This document shows positions 61,110 to 64,000 of a stretch of DNA of 64,000 bases, piece after piece. Under the pieces are notes generated by a model, which saw only the letters and a program-made list of their open reading frames with translations, made no database searches and was not told the DNA's origin. The position numbers and the translations under genes are program-made. Position 1 is the stretch's first letter; each line of letters opens with the position of its first letter. Source of the DNA: Methylotenera_A sp046598525 (lineage in GTDB: Bacteria > Pseudomonadota > Gammaproteobacteria > Burkholderiales > Methylophilaceae); NCBI GenBank assembly GCA_046598525.1, contig JBKJIJ010000025.1:1-64000 (forward strand), written 5' to 3'.

Positions 61110-61658
61110 ATGTGGTTTAAATATGCAATATATTTAGTTGCGCTGTCTTTATTAAGCGCATGTGCCACATCTAAAATGGCCACTGCGCCCGCCATTAAAG
61201 CTATGCCCAATGGATTGCCGTCCATAAATCTTAATAGCGCGATATATGAGTTACCAGTAAAAGAAGGTGTGAGCTACCAAGACGTGATTGATAGCTTAAA
61301 ATCCGTCTCAGAAGGCATGAATTTTGTAAACCCAGCCAATTTCCCCATTGGCGAGCACATGAAGTTGCGCGGAATAGATCCGCAAGGTGTTAAAGAAGTG
61401 CACAGCTTTTGCAATTTAAGTCAAGGCACCGAAATCATGCTGGATCATCCAGAGTTTTTAGTATTTGCACCTTGCCGAATCGCCTTGTATGAAAAGCCAG
61501 ATGCTAACAAAAAAATGCGTTTATTTTTGGCATTAGATCGTCCTACGTTTGACCTAAAAAGCATTGCTAATCCCACACCGCGTGCACAAAAATCGGCGCA
61601 AGAATTAGAAGATTCATTAATTAAATTGATGGCGGCAGCCAGCCGTGGCGATATTTAG
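61110..61658 (+). CDS. DUF302-like lipoprotein
   Basis: 182 residues. The signal peptide ends in the lipobox LLSAC with Cys18, so it is probably lipidated and placed in the outer or inner membrane. The mature part contains a DUF302-like core (YELPVKEGVSYQDVIDSLKSVSEGMNFVNPANFPIG, HSFCNLSQGTEIMLDHPEFLVFAPCRIALYE). Function is unknown. It follows the cysB-type gene by 47 bases on the same strand but has a clear GGAGTAAC ribosome site of its own. A C-terminal hydrophilic tail ends with QELEDSLIKLMAAASRGDI. Confidence 0.8.
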   Translation: MWFKYAIYLVALSLLSACATSKMATAPAIKAMPNGLPSINLNSAIYELPVKEGVSYQDVIDSLKSVSEGMNFVNPANFPIGEHMKLRGIDPQGVKEVHSFCNLSQGTEIMLDHPEFLVFAPCRIALYEKPDANKKMRLFLALDRPTFDLKSIANPTPRAQKSAQELEDSLIKLMAAASRGDI

Positions 61659-61868
61659 CTAAGGTTTAAGATAAAGGCTTAAGTTTCAAATTGGGTTTGC
61701 CAGATTAATTTTCAAAATGTAAATGGTTAATCAAACTTGCTAAGTTAGCTTTAATTTCACCTGCTGTAGATAACAATAATTGCATCCACTTTTGCCGCTG
61801 TAAAAAACTTTTGCTTGGTTTATACTGTTCATATATTTACTAGCCAATCACCAAGCGAAATCAAAGTC

Positions 61869-63356
61869 ATGTCAAACCCTATCCGCATCGCCAAAGCCGA
61901 AAATTTCCTGCATATTTTGCCAAAAATGGCCAATCGCCACGGCCTAATTGCAGGCGCCACCGGCACAGGTAAAACCGTCACCTTGCAAACAATGGCAGAA
62001 GGATTTTCTGCATTGGGTATTCCTGTTTTTATGGCTGATGTTAAAGGCGATTTGGCTGGTATGAGCCAGATTGGTGGCGGTAACGCACGTGTAGACGCGC
62101 GCGTGGCGCAATTGGGCATGGATGATTTTAAAGCACAAGCTTCAACCGTGACGCTGTGGGATGTTTTTGGCGAAAAGGGCCATCCAGTGCGCACCACCAT
62201 TGCCGAAATGGGCCCTTTATTATTGGCGCGATTGCTTAACTTAAATGACGTGCAGGCGGGTGTGATTAATGCCATTTTTAAAATTGCCGATGACAAAGGC
62301 TGGCTGCTGCTGGATTTAAAAGATTTACGCGCCATGTCACAGCATGCGGCAGAAAACGCGGCTAAATATCAAACTAATTATGGCAATATTTCGGCCGCCA
62401 GTGTGGGTGCGTTGCAACGCTCACTTTTGCAGCTTGAAACCGAAGGTGGCGTTTTGCTATTTGGCGAGCCAGCATTAAATTTAGAAGATTTAATGCAAAC
62501 CGACTCGCAAGGCCGCGGCGTGATTAATATTTTGGCTTCAGAAAAGCTATATAACTCGCCACGCGTTTACGCCACATTGCTGCTTTGGTTACTATCTGAA
62601 TTATTTGAAAAATTGCCAGAAGTAGGCGATTTAGATCAACCAAAATTGGTGTTCTTCTTTGATGAAGCGCATTTATTGTTTACCGATGCGCCGCCTGCGT
62701 TATTGCAAAAAATTGAGCAAGTAGTGCGTTTGATTCGCTCAAAAGGCGTTGGGGTGTATTTTGTCAGCCAGAACCCGCTGGATATTCCCGATATTGTGCT
62801 TGGTCAGCTGGGTAATCGCGTGCAGCATGCTTTACGCGCCTTTACGCCGCGCGATCAAAAAGCGGTGAAATCGGCTGCTGAAACCTTTAGAAGCAATCCA
62901 AAAGTAGACGTGGCTGTTGCCATTACAGAGCTGGGAGTGGGTGAAGCGCTGATTTCATTTTTAGATGAAAAAGGTATTCCAAGCCCTGTAGAACGTGCAT
63001 TTGTTTGCCCGCCGCAAAGCCGGCTTGGCGCGATTACGGATGCGGAAAGAGCGGCGGTAATGGCCAAATCTAGCATTAATGGCTTTTACGAAAAACAGGT
63101 AGACCGTGAATCGGCCTATGAAATTTTAAAAACGCGCGCAACCGAATCAGCCGAAGTGGCCGAAGAAGGCAAAGGCTTTGACTGGGGTGGCATGCTGGGC
63201 GGTGTATTAGGCGGTAAAAGCGCTGGTAAATCCAGCAGCCGTTCGGATAGCATTTTAGCAACCGCGGCTAAATCCACAGCGCGCGCCATTGGCTCGCAGC
63301 TTGGGCGCAGCATTATCCGCGGCGTATTGGGCTCTATATTGGGCGGCCGTAAATAG
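61869..63356 (+). CDS. HerA-like ATPase, DUF853 (YjgR) family
   Basis: 495 residues from the ATG at 61869, giving the usual MSNPIRIAKAENFLHILPKMANRHGL start; an in-frame ATG at 61815 would add 18 residues without a better ribosome site. Walker A is GATGTGKTVTLQT near residue 29, Walker B is LVFFFDEAHLLF near residue 265, and the arginine-finger region is VRLIRSKGVGVYFVSQNP. The C-terminus is Gly/Ser-rich (GGMLGGVLGGKSAGKSSSRSDS) and ends in a helix. The family is related to HerA/FtsK pumps; its role is not known. Confidence 0.88.
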   Translation: MSNPIRIAKAENFLHILPKMANRHGLIAGATGTGKTVTLQTMAEGFSALGIPVFMADVKGDLAGMSQIGGGNARVDARVAQLGMDDFKAQASTVTLWDVFGEKGHPVRTTIAEMGPLLLARLLNLNDVQAGVINAIFKIADDKGWLLLDLKDLRAMSQHAAENAAKYQTNYGNISAASVGALQRSLLQLETEGGVLLFGEPALNLEDLMQTDSQGRGVINILASEKLYNSPRVYATLLLWLLSELFEKLPEVGDLDQPKLVFFFDEAHLLFTDAPPALLQKIEQVVRLIRSKGVGVYFVSQNPLDIPDIVLGQLGNRVQHALRAFTPRDQKAVKSAAETFRSNPKVDVAVAITELGVGEALISFLDEKGIPSPVERAFVCPPQSRLGAITDAERAAVMAKSSINGFYEKQVDRESAYEILKTRATESAEVAEEGKGFDWGGMLGGVLGGKSAGKSSSRSDSILATAAKSTARAIGSQLGRSIIRGVLGSILGGRK

Positions 63357-63359
63357 CTT

Positions 63360-64000
63360 ATGTTGTCTGATATCGACATCGCGCAAGCTGCTACGCTAAA
63401 GCCGATTGTTGATGTTGCGCAGACTTTAAATGTTGAGGCTAAAGATTTAATTCCTTATGGGCATTACATTGCTAAACTCAGCACATCTTGCATAGCCAAG
63501 CTGCAAAGCAAGCCTAACGGCAAATTAATATTAGTGACCGCCATTAGCCCAACCCCCGCAGGTGAAGGCAAAACCACCACAACCGTTGGCTTGGCCGATG
63601 CGCTTAATGTGCTTTTTAAACAAGAAAAAACGGCTAAACGCGCCATAGTGTGTATTCGTGAGCCATCGCTTGGCCCTGTATTTGGCCTAAAAGGTGGTGC
63701 TACTGGCGGCGGCTATGCGCAAGTGGTGCCCATGGAAAACATTAACCTGCATTTTACCGGTGATTTTCATGCCATTACTTCTGCCAATAATTTACTGGCG
63801 GCGTTAATCGATAACCATATTCATCAGGGTAACGCGCTGTGCATTGACCAAGTGACTTGGCGCCGCTGTATTGATATGAACGACCGCGCTTTGCGCGATG
63901 TGAACATTAACCAAACGCAAGCCAATACGGGTTTTGATATTACGGTGGCCAGTGAAGTGATGGCCATATTTTGTTTGGCCGATGATTTGGCCGATTTAAA
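63360..64000 (+). CDS. ftfL: formate-tetrahydrofolate ligase (5' part, cut by window end)
   Basis: The reading frame from the ATG at 63360 stays open to the window end (213 codons seen of about 550-560 expected). It starts MLSDIDIAQAATLKPIVDVA and contains the ATP loop SPTPAGEGKTTTTVGLADAL near residue 65, EPSLGPVFGLKGGATGGGYAQVVPMENINLHFTGD and DNHIHQGN, all diagnostic for the family (FtfL/Fhs). It makes 10-formyl-THF from formate, ATP and THF, linking the oxidation of formaldehyde to folate-bound C1 units. It starts 3 bases after the stop of the HerA-like gene, so they may be co-transcribed. Confidence 0.96.
   Translation, partial: MLSDIDIAQAATLKPIVDVAQTLNVEAKDLIPYGHYIAKLSTSCIAKLQSKPNGKLILVTAISPTPAGEGKTTTTVGLADALNVLFKQEKTAKRAIVCIREPSLGPVFGLKGGATGGGYAQVVPMENINLHFTGDFHAITSANNLLAALIDNHIHQGNALCIDQVTWRRCIDMNDRALRDVNINQTQANTGFDITVASEVMAIFCLADDLADL

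Noticed and set aside
61829..62335. A 168-codon minus-strand frame inside the HerA-like ATPase gene
   Set aside because: It covers the Walker A region of the real gene in antisense and shows no family features.

Overview
The window looks like a chromosomal segment of a methylotrophic betaproteobacterium of the Methylophilaceae (Methylotenera/Methylovorus-like). The case rests on gene content. It carries the ribulose monophosphate pair (3-hexulose-6-phosphate synthase and 6-phospho-3-hexuloisomerase) with transaldolase, genes of tetrahydromethanopterin (H4MPT)-linked formaldehyde oxidation and cofactor synthesis, and pyrroloquinoline quinone (PQQ) biosynthesis, all on a moderately AT-rich, gene-dense chromosome. 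Taxonomy is inferred from content and was not searched. No prophage, insertion sequence, CRISPR array or conjugative element was seen.

Layout. 1-4.1 kb: tRNA-Ser, a PEP-CTERM exported protein, an orphan pqqA on the minus strand, a small exported protein, a chromate transporter and an exported glutathione peroxidase. 4.1-7.3 kb: ppsA-ppsR. 7.5-13.5 kb: first H4MPT block (beta-RFAP synthase, mtdB, ATP-grasp, mch, RimK-like ligase, CitG-like protein). The last of these overlaps a response regulator, followed by a LysM/FecR periplasmic protein and a CHASE2 histidine kinase (13.5-17.9 kb). 17.9-21.7 kb: diguanylate cyclase, tal, hps, phi. 21.7-27.2 kb: second H4MPT/methylofuran-type block (HisA-like protein, MfnD-like ATP-grasp, MfnF-like protein, pabB, MfnE-like kinase, pterin carbinolamine dehydratase). 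27.2-33.4 kb: tripartite RND efflux operon and a small protein. 33.6-38 kb: tRNA-Leu, alr-ridA, and a rubrerythrin / Fe-S protein / DUF3501 trio. 38.3-45.4 kb: gyrA-serC-pheA-hisC-aroG. 45.5-49.2 kb: pqqABCDE. 49.2-53.4 kb: FkbM methyltransferase, MFS exporter, DUF4126, DoxX, metallopeptidase, ferredoxin. 53.6-61.1 kb: assimilatory sulfate reduction (cysN, cysD, cysH, DUF934, cysI), a TauE/SafE transporter and a divergent cysB-type regulator. 61.1-64 kb: DUF302 lipoprotein, HerA-like ATPase and the start of formate-tetrahydrofolate ligase.

How it fits together. PQQ serves periplasmic alcohol dehydrogenases that make formaldehyde. Hps/Phi/Tal assimilate formaldehyde through the RuMP cycle, and PpsA supplies PEP. 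MtdB and Mch run the H4MPT oxidation branch, and the surrounding ligases, kinase and pabB probably make H4MPT and a methanofuran-like cofactor. Formate-THF ligase links formate to folate C1 units.

Most unusual signals: a second pqqA encoding the same peptide 44 kb from pqqBCDE; a response regulator / FecR / CHASE2-kinase module overlapping the H4MPT genes; two palindromic repeat families sharing the same outer ends, two copies of which sit inside the pqq and cys operons; a perfect inverted repeat over the -10 of the hps promoter; and divergent C1 genes whose non-ATG start codons overlap.
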